Shown here: piece by piece, positions 44,371 to 50,941 of the stretch
Position numbering within the stretch: position 1 is the stretch's first letter
How the letters are laid out: each line of letters begins with the position of its first letter
DNA from: Porphyromonadaceae bacterium UBA7180
Lineage (GTDB): Bacteria; Bacteroidota; Bacteroidia; Bacteroidales; Muribaculaceae
Direction of reading: 5' to 3'
DNA: 50,941 nucleotides
NCBI GenBank assembly: GCA_002491165.1
Contig: DKVK01000046.1
Coordinates: 1-50,941 of the forward strand
Position numbers and translations under genes: made by a program
The notes under the pieces: generated by a model
The model's input: only the letters and a program-made list of their open reading frames with translations
Told to the model about the DNA's origin: nothing
Databases searched by the model: none

Positions 44371-46674
44371 TTATTTTAGTATCTCGAATTTAGCGAATCC
44401 TAACATGAGCTTTTTTACACCGGCGCCCCCGAAGTCCACGCGGATACTTTGGACTTCCCGGTCAATATCCATGATTGTTCCGGTGCCGAAGTGGGTGTGG
44501 CGTATCTTCATACCCTCCTTCAGCTCATCCGCAGAGTGTTTTACGGCGTTGCCGGGGCCAGGGGCATCTGCTATGTTGATTTTAGTTACCGGCTCCTGAA
44601 TGGTGAATACAGGAGCACATTCGGGCTTTGGCTTACGTATGTATCTCGATTCGCGCGACGTTCGCGGAGCCTCGGAACGCGAAAGTTTGCCGCAGCTCGT
44701 GTCGAGCAACGAGCGGTCTATGTCGTAAAGGAAACGGGAAGGTGCCTGTTGCAAGGTCTGACCGTTGCGGAACCGGGAATTTGCGTATGAAAGGGTGCAG
44801 GTCTCCATTGCGCGGGTCATGGCCACGTAGAGCAGACGCCGTTCCTCCTCCAGTCCGCGTTCTGAAGCGGCACTGAGCGCTGCCGGGAAGAGGTCTTCCT
44901 CCATTCCGACGATGAAGACGTGCTTGTATTCCAACCCTTTGGAGGCATGGGCCGTCATCATGGTTACTTTTCCGGATTCAGAAACTTCGGTTTCCTCCCG
45001 GTCGAAATCCGTAGCAAGGGCTACCTCGCTCAGGAAGGCGGACATCGACACGTTGTCGCCTCCTTCGGCCATGACGCGTTCCACGAAAGCCTTGGCTCCG
45101 GCGATAAGTTCGTTGAGGTTTTCCTTCTGGCTTATGGTTTCCGGTGTCTTGTCGTGGGCAAGGCTGACCAAAAGTTCCGAGCGGTTGTAGGCGATCTGAG
45201 CTACGGTATAGGCATTGCCTTTCGGGTTCTCGTTTTCTTCGCGTATAGCTTGAACTATATCCACGAAACCGTCAAGTTTTCTGGCAGTTCCCTTGTTTAT
45301 GTCAAGAGGATATCTCTCGCGGTCGGTGAGCACGGTCCACAGCGAGACGTCGTTTTTGTGCGCCGCGTTCTTCAACTTGTCGAGGGTAGTTTTCCCTATT
45401 CCGCGGGCCGGAGTATTTATTACGCGGAGCAATGCCTGGTCGTCGTCGGGGTTAATTGCGAGACGGAAATAGCATACGGCGGTTTTTACCTCCTTGCGCT
45501 GATAAAAGGAGATACCGCCGTGTATGCGGTAGCCTATGGCAAGCCGCCGCAATTCCTCCTCGAAGGCACGAGACTGGGCGTTGGTTCGGTATAGTATGGC
45601 GTAATCGTCGTAGCTGTCATGGAAGGTGCTTCGCATCGTCATTATCTTCTGCGCTATGGCGCGCGCCTCTTCAAGGTCGGAATATGCGCGTATCAACTCC
45701 ACCTTGCTCCCCTCGCCGTTGCGGCTGAAAATGTTTTTCTTGAGCTGGCGGCGGTTCTTTTCTATAAGCGAACCGGCGGCGTTGATGATATTCTGTGTGG
45801 AACGGTAGTTCTGCTCCAGTTTGTCGGTGCGCAGATCGGGATAACGTTTCCCGAGAGTCAGGATATTGTCGATATTCGCGCCGCGGAACGAGTAGATACT
45901 CTGTGCGTCGTCGCCTACCACACAGAGGCGTTGCTCGTTGTTGCAAAGCAGGGAAACACTCAGGTCTTGCGCGAAATTGGTGTCCTGGTATTCGTCTACC
46001 ATGATATATTGGAAATGCTGTCGGTAGTGTTCTCTTACTTCGGGGAAATCGCGAAGCAGGATGTTCATAAATACCAGTATATCATCGAAATCCATAGCCT
46101 GCGCGGCCTTGCAACGGCGCTGATACTCCTCGTAAATACGGTAAATGTCGGCTCGACCGGATTGATAGTCGCAGTTCAGGCGGTCTTGGTCGCCGGCATA
46201 AATTTCGGGCGTTACGAGGTCGTTTTTGGCATTGGAGATGATGGCCGCGACGGTGCCGGGGCGGTAGACCTTGTCGTCGAACCCCATTTCGGAGATGATG
46301 CTTTTGACAAGCGCCTTGGAGTCGGAGGCGTCGTAGATGGTGAACGAAGAACGGAAGCCGAGTTTGTCGGCATGTTCGCGCAGAATCCGGAGGAAAACCG
46401 AGTGGAAGGTTCCCATGACGAGTTTGCGGGCCACAGTCCAGCCGAGCAATTGTGCGATGCGTTCCTTCATCTCTCCGGCGGCTTTGTTGGTGAAGGTCAG
46501 TGCCATGATACGCGACGGATCGTAGCCGTGGGCCAGGAGATGCACTATCTTATAGGTGAGCACGCGCGTCTTGCCGGAGCCAGCACCGGCTATCACCAGT
46601 TGGGGTCCGGAACAGTATTCCACCGCAGCGCGTTGCTGCTCGTTGAGTAGGTCTAGATAGTTATAATCAGGCAT
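44371..46674 (-). CDS. UvrD/PcrA-type DNA helicase
   Basis: 767 aa superfamily 1A 3'-5' helicase for excision repair, fork restart and removal of RecA filaments. Walker A AGAGSGKT at 29-36, then TFTNKAAGEMK, MVDEYQDTNFAQ (motif II), GDDAQSIYSFRGA, LEQNYRSTQNI, VTMMTAHASKGLEYKHVFIVG and LLYVAMTRA. The C-terminal segment IRHTHFGTGTIMDIDREVQSIRVDF is the small Tudor-like domain that contacts RNA polymerase in PcrA/UvrD. Its start overlaps the PD-(D/E)XK gene by 8 nt. Confidence 0.95.
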   Translation of the reverse strand: MPDYNYLDLLNEQQRAAVEYCSGPQLVIAGAGSGKTRVLTYKIVHLLAHGYDPSRIMALTFTNKAAGEMKERIAQLLGWTVARKLVMGTFHSVFLRILREHADKLGFRSSFTIYDASDSKALVKSIISEMGFDDKVYRPGTVAAIISNAKNDLVTPEIYAGDQDRLNCDYQSGRADIYRIYEEYQRRCKAAQAMDFDDILVFMNILLRDFPEVREHYRQHFQYIMVDEYQDTNFAQDLSVSLLCNNEQRLCVVGDDAQSIYSFRGANIDNILTLGKRYPDLRTDKLEQNYRSTQNIINAAGSLIEKNRRQLKKNIFSRNGEGSKVELIRAYSDLEEARAIAQKIMTMRSTFHDSYDDYAILYRTNAQSRAFEEELRRLAIGYRIHGGISFYQRKEVKTAVCYFRLAINPDDDQALLRVINTPARGIGKTTLDKLKNAAHKNDVSLWTVLTDRERYPLDINKGTARKLDGFVDIVQAIREENENPKGNAYTVAQIAYNRSELLVSLAHDKTPETISQKENLNELIAGAKAFVERVMAEGGDNVSMSAFLSEVALATDFDREETEVSESGKVTMMTAHASKGLEYKHVFIVGMEEDLFPAALSAASERGLEEERRLLYVAMTRAMETCTLSYANSRFRNGQTLQQAPSRFLYDIDRSLLDTSCGKLSRSEAPRTSRESRYIRKPKPECAPVFTIQEPVTKINIADAPGPGNAVKHSADELKEGMKIRHTHFGTGTIMDIDREVQSIRVDFGGAGVKKLMLGFAKFEILK

Positions 46675-47143
46675 TTTTCAATTCTGCGTATGTGGGTATC
46701 TCCGGTAAAAATGTGTAATTGAAATTCTCGTAGTTTATCTTGCAACAAAAGTGCCGCAATCCGTTGCTGACCACCAGATAATCAACCCTCAGCACCATGT
46801 TGTAGCGTACTATCTGGTCGAAGACGGCCTGCGTGATGGGAACCGAAGGCGCCTTGTATTCCACAATCATACACGGCTTCAGGTCGCGTCCGAACACTAC
46901 GGTGTCGCAGCGGCGCGCCGTGTCGTTAAGTTTGATTGACACCTCGTTGGCCATCACCTCCGGTTTGTATCCCAACTCCCCGATGAGGAAGTGGATGAAA
47001 TGCTGGCGTACAAACTCTTCGGGAGTGAGCGCCACATATTTGTGTCGCAAACGGTCATAGACTCGCACAAGGTCATCGTCGCGACGCAACCGGAGGTCGG
47101 CCGGCGGCAGATTCAGGGGAGGGAGCGGTGCCTCCTGTTTCAT
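46667..47143 (-). CDS. HsdR-N-like PD-(D/E)XK nuclease-fold protein
   Basis: 158 aa from ATG 47143 (MKQEAPLPPL). It resembles the N-terminal nuclease domain of type I restriction R subunits (HSDR_N) without any helicase: PEEFVRQHFIHFLIGELGYKP, Asp80 in RRCDTVVF, Glu95 and Lys97 in IVEYKAP, and QIVRYN (110-115). The triad D...ExK is complete, so it may cut or bind DNA. No methylase or specificity subunit is near, so it is not a restriction system. The ATG overlaps the S1/P1 nuclease stop (ATGA) and its end overlaps uvrD, so all three are translated together. Function is inferred. Confidence 0.78.
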   Translation of the reverse strand: MKQEAPLPPLNLPPADLRLRRDDDLVRVYDRLRHKYVALTPEEFVRQHFIHFLIGELGYKPEVMANEVSIKLNDTARRCDTVVFGRDLKPCMIVEYKAPSVPITQAVFDQIVRYNMVLRVDYLVVSNGLRHFCCKINYENFNYTFLPEIPTYAELKNA

Positions 47144-47949
47144 TTCTTTATGGATGAAACGGGTACGTACTCCGGGTCGAAAATCTGGTTCAGGACATCG
47201 GCGAGGCGAAGGCCGCCCTTGAGGAACTGCTGCTCTACAACAGGCGTCCAATCGGCTATGTAGTTGTAAGAGACAACCGTTCCTTTCGGTGTCTTTTCAT
47301 AAACTTGCCGACAGATTCCGTAAGTTTCCTCGGCCCACGAATCGAAATCTCCACCCATTACGGCGCGTTCTTCTGCTTCGGGGAGACGGTCGAGCTGGTC
47401 GCTCCACTCGGTATAGCTCCACTTGTGCGCAGCTTCCGGCAAGCTTGAATCCCAGACGCTGTGCAGGTTAGCTTCGTTCTTGAAGAACTTGACTTTCACT
47501 GTGTTGCCGCCGAGGTCACTGGCGTGGCCGAGATGCATGGGCTGGTGCAGGTCGCCCATGAAGTGGACTATCATCTTGACGGCGAGGATCTTTTCAGCTT
47601 CGCTTTCGCGCGGAGACCTGAGTATAGCCACTTCGCGGTTGAGTGCAGAAACCACGTCACCTTTGGAATGTTTCGGCGCAGAAACATAGCTTTGGTCGGC
47701 GTCTATGTTCTTGTAATGCCACGTTTTGGAATAGTCGTATTTCGGCGTATGCGAAGCGTTGTCCATCCAGTTGGCCCAATAGACTATCGACTTACCATCG
47801 AGCAGCGAATCGAGCGCGGCTTTTGTAGCCGGAGTTAGATGCCGTTCGGCTATGGCTGCGATAGTGTCGTGCCCCTTTTGTCCCCAGCCCATTGCCAACT
47901 GAGTGCCGCCGAGAGCCACGAGTGCCGCTATAATTAATTTTGCATTCAT
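47140..47949 (-). CDS. secreted S1/P1-type nuclease
   Basis: 269 aa from ATG 47949 (MNAKLIIAALVALGG), preceded by AAGGAAAAG; the frame is open from a TTG at 47961. A signal peptide ends before Trp22, the N-terminal Trp that binds zinc in P1 nuclease (WGQKGHD, with His27). Further zinc ligands are in YWANWMDNASHT, HFMGDLHQPMH and GGNTVKV. It is a three-zinc nuclease/nucleotidase that degrades single-stranded DNA or RNA, likely for nutrient use. Begins 14 nt after the LptF/G gene. Confidence 0.92.
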   Translation of the reverse strand: MNAKLIIAALVALGGTQLAMGWGQKGHDTIAAIAERHLTPATKAALDSLLDGKSIVYWANWMDNASHTPKYDYSKTWHYKNIDADQSYVSAPKHSKGDVVSALNREVAILRSPRESEAEKILAVKMIVHFMGDLHQPMHLGHASDLGGNTVKVKFFKNEANLHSVWDSSLPEAAHKWSYTEWSDQLDRLPEAEERAVMGGDFDSWAEETYGICRQVYEKTPKGTVVSYNYIADWTPVVEQQFLKGGLRLADVLNQIFDPEYVPVSSIKK

Positions 47950-47963
47950 CTTTTCCTTCAATC

Positions 47964-49409
47964 TTAATATTTCGATGCCCTGATATAGAGCACAATAGCT
48001 ATCAACAGGTACACCACGTTCGGAATCTGCATCGCGATGAAGGGTGTAGTCAGTCCCGACAGTGCAAACGACGACGTGATGGTGGAGAAGAGGATGTAAG
48101 AGAAGCTTAGCGCCAGTCCAACGCCGATGTTAAGGCCGAGTCCTCCCTTGCTTTTCCTCGATGAAAGCGACATGCCGATGAGCGTCAGGATAAAGGCCGC
48201 GGCGGTAGCTGCGTAGCGTTTCTCGCGCTCCACTTCGAAGGCAGTGATGTTGGCCACGCCACGCTTCCTCTGCCGCTCCACATATTCCGTTATCTGCGGC
48301 GATGTCAGCATTTCCTGGTCGTTCACCGCTATAAGGAAGTCGCGAGGCTCCACCGTTATCACGGTGTCGATGCTTGCGCCTTTCCGGATGTTTTCGCGTG
48401 TTCCTTTGAATGTGCGTATCATATAGTCGTGGGCAGTCCAGCGGTATGTCTTCAGCGAGTCATAGGTGATGCTGCGGGCCGTCATTCGCGAGGCGAGCGT
48501 CTTGCCCTGGAACTTGTCGAGCGAGAAATTGTACCCTGTCTTGTTTGTATTGTCGAAGCGGCTCATGTACATTACCACGCCGGGCGAAACCTGGAGCTGG
48601 ATATTGTTGCCGTAGTCAACTCGTTTATTTTTCACATACTTGTTGGTGTATGCTATTCGACGCACGTTGGTAGGAGGAATGATGTAATTACTTAATACAA
48701 AGGTCATTGCCGCTATTATGGCAGCGCCTATCATGTATGGTCTCAAAAGGCGCCGGAAACTGATTCCTGACGATAATATCGCCGTGATTTCGGAGTTGCC
48801 CGCCATCTTGGAGGTGAAGAAAATCACCGAAATGAAGACGAACAGTGGCGAAAGCTGGTTGGCGAAATAAGGGAGGAACGACGCAAAATAGTCGAACAGC
48901 GTCTCCTTGAGCGGTGCCGACAGGAAGGCGTCGAGTTTCTCGGTGACGTCGAACATCGCGATTACGGCGAGCATTAGGAGAATAACCATGAAGTACGTCC
49001 CCATGAATTTGCCCAGGATATAGCGGTCCATTATCTTGACTCCGGGGATGTGAATCTTGGAAATACCGCGGCCTATGGCCTTGAAAAAACGTCCGATTGC
49101 ACTCTTTTTTTTCTTCTTGGGCTTAAACTCATCCTCAAACTCGTCAGCCACTTTCTTCTCAGGTTCCGATACTTCGGCCGTTTCCTTCTCAACTTCCACT
49201 ATGTTGCCGTCGGCATCGGTGGCCACTTCCTTTTCTTCTGCCATGACTTCCGGTTTCGGCGCGGCGCACGAGCCGGTATCATCTTCGCTGTGCACGGCAG
49301 CGGAGAGTGTTTCCGGTATGAGGTCGTTGGCTGTCGTCAGCTTCTCGTCGGCGTTCTCGGGGGCAACCGGCTTATTCTTGCGACGGAAAAAGGATTTCAG
49401 GAACTTCAT
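47964..49409 (-). CDS. LptF/LptG-family permease with cytoplasmic extension
   Basis: 481 aa. Core (about 126-481) has six membrane helices and the family landmarks IMDRYILGKFMGTYFMVILLMLAVIAMFDV, SPLFVFISVIFFTSKMAGNSEITAILSSGISFRRLLRPY, and EVEREKRYAATAAAFILTLIGMSLSSRKSKGGLG. It is the transmembrane subunit of the LPS exporter LptB2FG. Residues 1-125 form an acidic and basic extension (DEFEDEFKPKKKKKS) that E. coli lacks. Gap to tgt is 5 nt. Confidence 0.9.
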   Translation of the reverse strand: MKFLKSFFRRKNKPVAPENADEKLTTANDLIPETLSAAVHSEDDTGSCAAPKPEVMAEEKEVATDADGNIVEVEKETAEVSEPEKKVADEFEDEFKPKKKKKSAIGRFFKAIGRGISKIHIPGVKIMDRYILGKFMGTYFMVILLMLAVIAMFDVTEKLDAFLSAPLKETLFDYFASFLPYFANQLSPLFVFISVIFFTSKMAGNSEITAILSSGISFRRLLRPYMIGAAIIAAMTFVLSNYIIPPTNVRRIAYTNKYVKNKRVDYGNNIQLQVSPGVVMYMSRFDNTNKTGYNFSLDKFQGKTLASRMTARSITYDSLKTYRWTAHDYMIRTFKGTRENIRKGASIDTVITVEPRDFLIAVNDQEMLTSPQITEYVERQRKRGVANITAFEVEREKRYAATAAAFILTLIGMSLSSRKSKGGLGLNIGVGLALSFSYILFSTITSSFALSGLTTPFIAMQIPNVVYLLIAIVLYIRASKY

Positions 49410-49414
49410 GGCTA

Positions 49415-50545
49415 TCAGAGGCGACGCGTTACGTTTTCAACCATTTCCTTCTTCCATGCGGCAAAGGTGCCGTCCATTATCCGCTGCCTTGCCTCGCCCA
49501 CAAGCCACAGGTAGAAGGCCAGATTATGGATGGAGGCTATCTGCATGGCAAGCAACTCGCCGGCGGCGAAGAGATGGCGCACGTATGCGCGGGAATAAAC
49601 TTGGTCAACCCATGCCGTGCCGTCGGGGTCGAGCGGCGAGAAGTCGTCCTCCCACTTCTTGTTGCGCATATTCATGATGCCTTTACGGGTGAAAATCATA
49701 CCGTTGCGGCCGTTGCGCGTAGGCATTACGCAGTCCATCATGTCCACTCCCCGGTCTATCGCCTCCAGGATATTGGCCGGGGTTCCCACACCCATAAGGT
49801 AGCGCGGACGGTCCCGCGGCAATTCCTCGTTCACGATTTCTATCATCTCGTACATTACCTCGGTGGGTTCCCCCACGGCCAGGCCGCCGATAGCGTTGCC
49901 TTCGGCGCCGAGGTCGGCCACGAATTTCGCGGCGTCGCGTCTAAGGTTCTCGTAAACGCAACCCTGCACTATGGGGAAGAACGCCTGGCGGTGTCCATAA
50001 AGAGGTTCTGTCTCGTTGAAATGTTGCCAACCGCGTTTAAGCCACCTCTCGGTAAGGCGCAGCGACTTCTCCGCGTAAGAGTAATCGGCCGTTCCGGGAG
50101 TGCACTCGTCGAGAGCCATCATTATATCGGAACCGAGGACGCGCTGAATGTCCACCGTTCTCTCGGGAGTGAAGACGTGCTTGCTGCCGTCTATATGGCT
50201 GCGGAAATGCGCGCCGTCCTCTTTCAGCTTGCGAATGTCGGTAAGCGAAAACACCTGGAAGCCGCCGCTGTCGGTAAGGATAGGGCGCTCCCAGTTCATG
50301 AAACGGTGTAGACCGCCGGCGCGTTGCAGAATGTCGCAACCCGGCCGGAGGTACAGGTGGTATGTATTGCCTAAGATTATTTTAGCGTCTATATCGTCGC
50401 GGAGCTCACGCTGATGCACACCCTTCACGCTGCCCACCGTACCGACAGGCATAAAGATAGGTGTAGGCACTTGGCCGTGGTCTGTAGTTATTACCCCGGC
50501 GCGAGCGTGGCTTCCTTCAGCAGTTTTTTCTACAAAAAAATCCAT
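49415..50545 (-). CDS. tgt: queuine tRNA-ribosyltransferase (tRNA-guanine transglycosylase)
   Basis: 376 aa from ATG 50545; the frame is open from a TTG at 50554. It exchanges guanine 34 for preQ1 in tRNAs with GUN anticodons. ILTDSGGFQVFSL (about 89-101, Asp92), GGLAVGEPTEVMYEM, and MMDCVMPTRNGRNG with the nucleophile Asp are present. In place of the usual zinc-binding CxCxxC the sequence reads DPDGTAWVDQVYSRAY, without Cys; the later His (SIHN) remains. First gene of the long operon with its own promoter. Confidence 0.94.
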   Translation of the reverse strand: MDFFVEKTAEGSHARAGVITTDHGQVPTPIFMPVGTVGSVKGVHQRELRDDIDAKIILGNTYHLYLRPGCDILQRAGGLHRFMNWERPILTDSGGFQVFSLTDIRKLKEDGAHFRSHIDGSKHVFTPERTVDIQRVLGSDIMMALDECTPGTADYSYAEKSLRLTERWLKRGWQHFNETEPLYGHRQAFFPIVQGCVYENLRRDAAKFVADLGAEGNAIGGLAVGEPTEVMYEMIEIVNEELPRDRPRYLMGVGTPANILEAIDRGVDMMDCVMPTRNGRNGMIFTRKGIMNMRNKKWEDDFSPLDPDGTAWVDQVYSRAYVRHLFAAGELLAMQIASIHNLAFYLWLVGEARQRIMDGTFAAWKKEMVENVTRRL

Positions 50546-50574
50546 ATAAAACAATAGTCCTACATTTCAAACTA

Positions 50575-50605
50575 CAAAATTACAAAAATTCCCGCAACCA
50601 ACAAA
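50575..50605 (-). promoter_or_regulatory. promoter of the tgt operon
   Basis: Minus strand: TTTG (50602-50605), 19 bp, TAATTTTG (50575-50582), about 30 nt before the tgt ATG at 50545. Full consensus. Confidence 0.72.
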
Positions 50606-50851
50606 ATCAAAATCACCCGATGCACCTTCTGTCACATTCCGAATTACCTGACTATATAGAGGCTCTTGACAGTGCTTAAAGCACCGATTCAATTTTAGTA
50701 TTGCCTATGCTTCCTGCATTCTATATAATTGTTAAGCGCATTACGACAGCGCGAGGCAAATGAAGTTAAAATTATCACGCGCAGTAAGGAGATGATTTTT
50801 AAACAGTTATGGGATGATTGTGCAATTTTTTTAAAAAAAGATGGCTTAGAA

Positions 50852-50891
50852 TTTGCACAGTCCAAATATTTGTAGTAATTTTGCATCGCAA
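50852..50891 (+). promoter_or_regulatory. tRNA promoter with extended motif
   Basis: TTTGCACAGTCC (50852-50863), 12 nt, TAATTTTGCATCGCAA (50876-50891). The core is TTTG-N20-TAATTTTG. The flanking bases CACAGTCC and CATCGCAA match the tRNA-Cys promoter exactly. Confidence 0.8.
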
Positions 50892-50914
50892 TTCGGAAGA
50901 ATGGCACACCTTAA

Positions 50915-50941
50915 GGCGGGATAGCTCAGTTGGTTAGAGCG
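50915..50941 (+). tRNA. 5' part of a tRNA, cut by the window edge
   Basis: GGCGGGATAGCTCAGTTGG and the following TTAGAGCG give an acceptor 5' strand and D arm. The anticodon is outside the window, so identity cannot be told. Confidence 0.85.

Larger units (their letters stand above)
50546..50914. other. divergent intergenic region tgt / tRNA
   Basis: About 370 bp without a gene. It holds the tgt promoter on the minus strand and the tRNA promoter on the plus strand. A run TTTTTTTAAAAAAA (50826-50839) sits just above the tRNA promoter and could act like an UP element. A small minus-strand ORF (50695-50907) has no support. Confidence 0.5.

Noticed and set aside
46667..47143. A type I restriction-modification system
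   Set aside because: Only the HsdR N-terminal nuclease fold is present; there is no helicase part of HsdR, no methylase and no specificity subunit in the window.
50695..50907. 70-codon minus-strand ORF near the right edge
   Set aside because: Low-complexity composition, no similarity that I recognise, and it overlaps the tRNA promoter.

Overview
The window is a stretch of chromosome from a member of the Bacteroidota, order Bacteroidales, most likely a gut Muribaculaceae-type organism. The reasons are: promoters of the Bacteroidales form (TTTG, 19-21 bp, TAnnTTTG) in front of many genes; weak Shine-Dalgarno sequences; a full-length PPi-dependent phosphofructokinase; carboxynorspermidine decarboxylase; the characteristic Bacteroidetes omega subunit; a TonB-dependent receptor with a carboxypeptidase-like N-terminal domain; and secreted C10 (streptopain-type) proteases with BspA-like leucine-rich segments. 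The family-level placement is inference. There is no insertion sequence, prophage, integrase or CRISPR array in the window; it is mainly core genome with a few accessory or decaying genes.

Layout. 1-4.5 kb (minus): recJ, then recQ followed by a translationally coupled but broken umuC-type polymerase gene running off the left edge. 4.7-7.1 kb (plus): bamD-rpoZ, a terminator, then an ATP-grasp-like orphan. 7.3-15.3 kb (minus): a thioredoxin lipoprotein-TrmH-RadA group, pfp, and a cell-envelope operon GT4 glycosyltransferase-flippase-like membrane protein-KdsB-TonB_C protein. 15.5 kb: tRNA-Cys. 15.8-22.1 kb (minus): two tandem C10 proteases, the upstream one split by two compensating frameshifts. 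22.2-29.5 kb (plus): recR-GNAT acetyltransferase-TonB-dependent receptor, a LysM/periplasmic-binding-like fusion with an outer-membrane barrel, then a structured leader and a cysteine-less thioredoxin-fold protein. 29.9-40.9 kb (minus): ftsK, lolA, trxB, dCMP deaminase, S41 protease, 5-formyl-THF cyclo-ligase, a hemerythrin-like/LuxR pair, and a PASTA protein coupled to an RluD-type synthase. 41.3-50.5 kb (minus): HU with an HU-transmembrane-LysM fusion, and a long tgt-LptF/G-S1/P1 nuclease-PD-(D/E)XK protein-uvrD-nspC run. A second tRNA begins at the right edge.

Themes. DNA repair and recombination genes are frequent (recJ, recQ, umuC remnant, radA, recR, uvrD and its coupled nuclease-fold partner). 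A second theme is the envelope: BamD, LolA, LptF/G, KdsB, LysM/PASTA proteins and secreted proteases. The least ordinary items are the HU-TM-LysM protein, the LysM-binding-protein fusion, the palindrome-plus-structured leader at about 28.77-29.04 kb, the alternative hairpins in the ftsK leader, the hemerythrin-like protein that seems to lack metal ligands, and a long shared promoter signature in front of both tRNA loci. I did not find a clear new multi-gene defence or mobile system.
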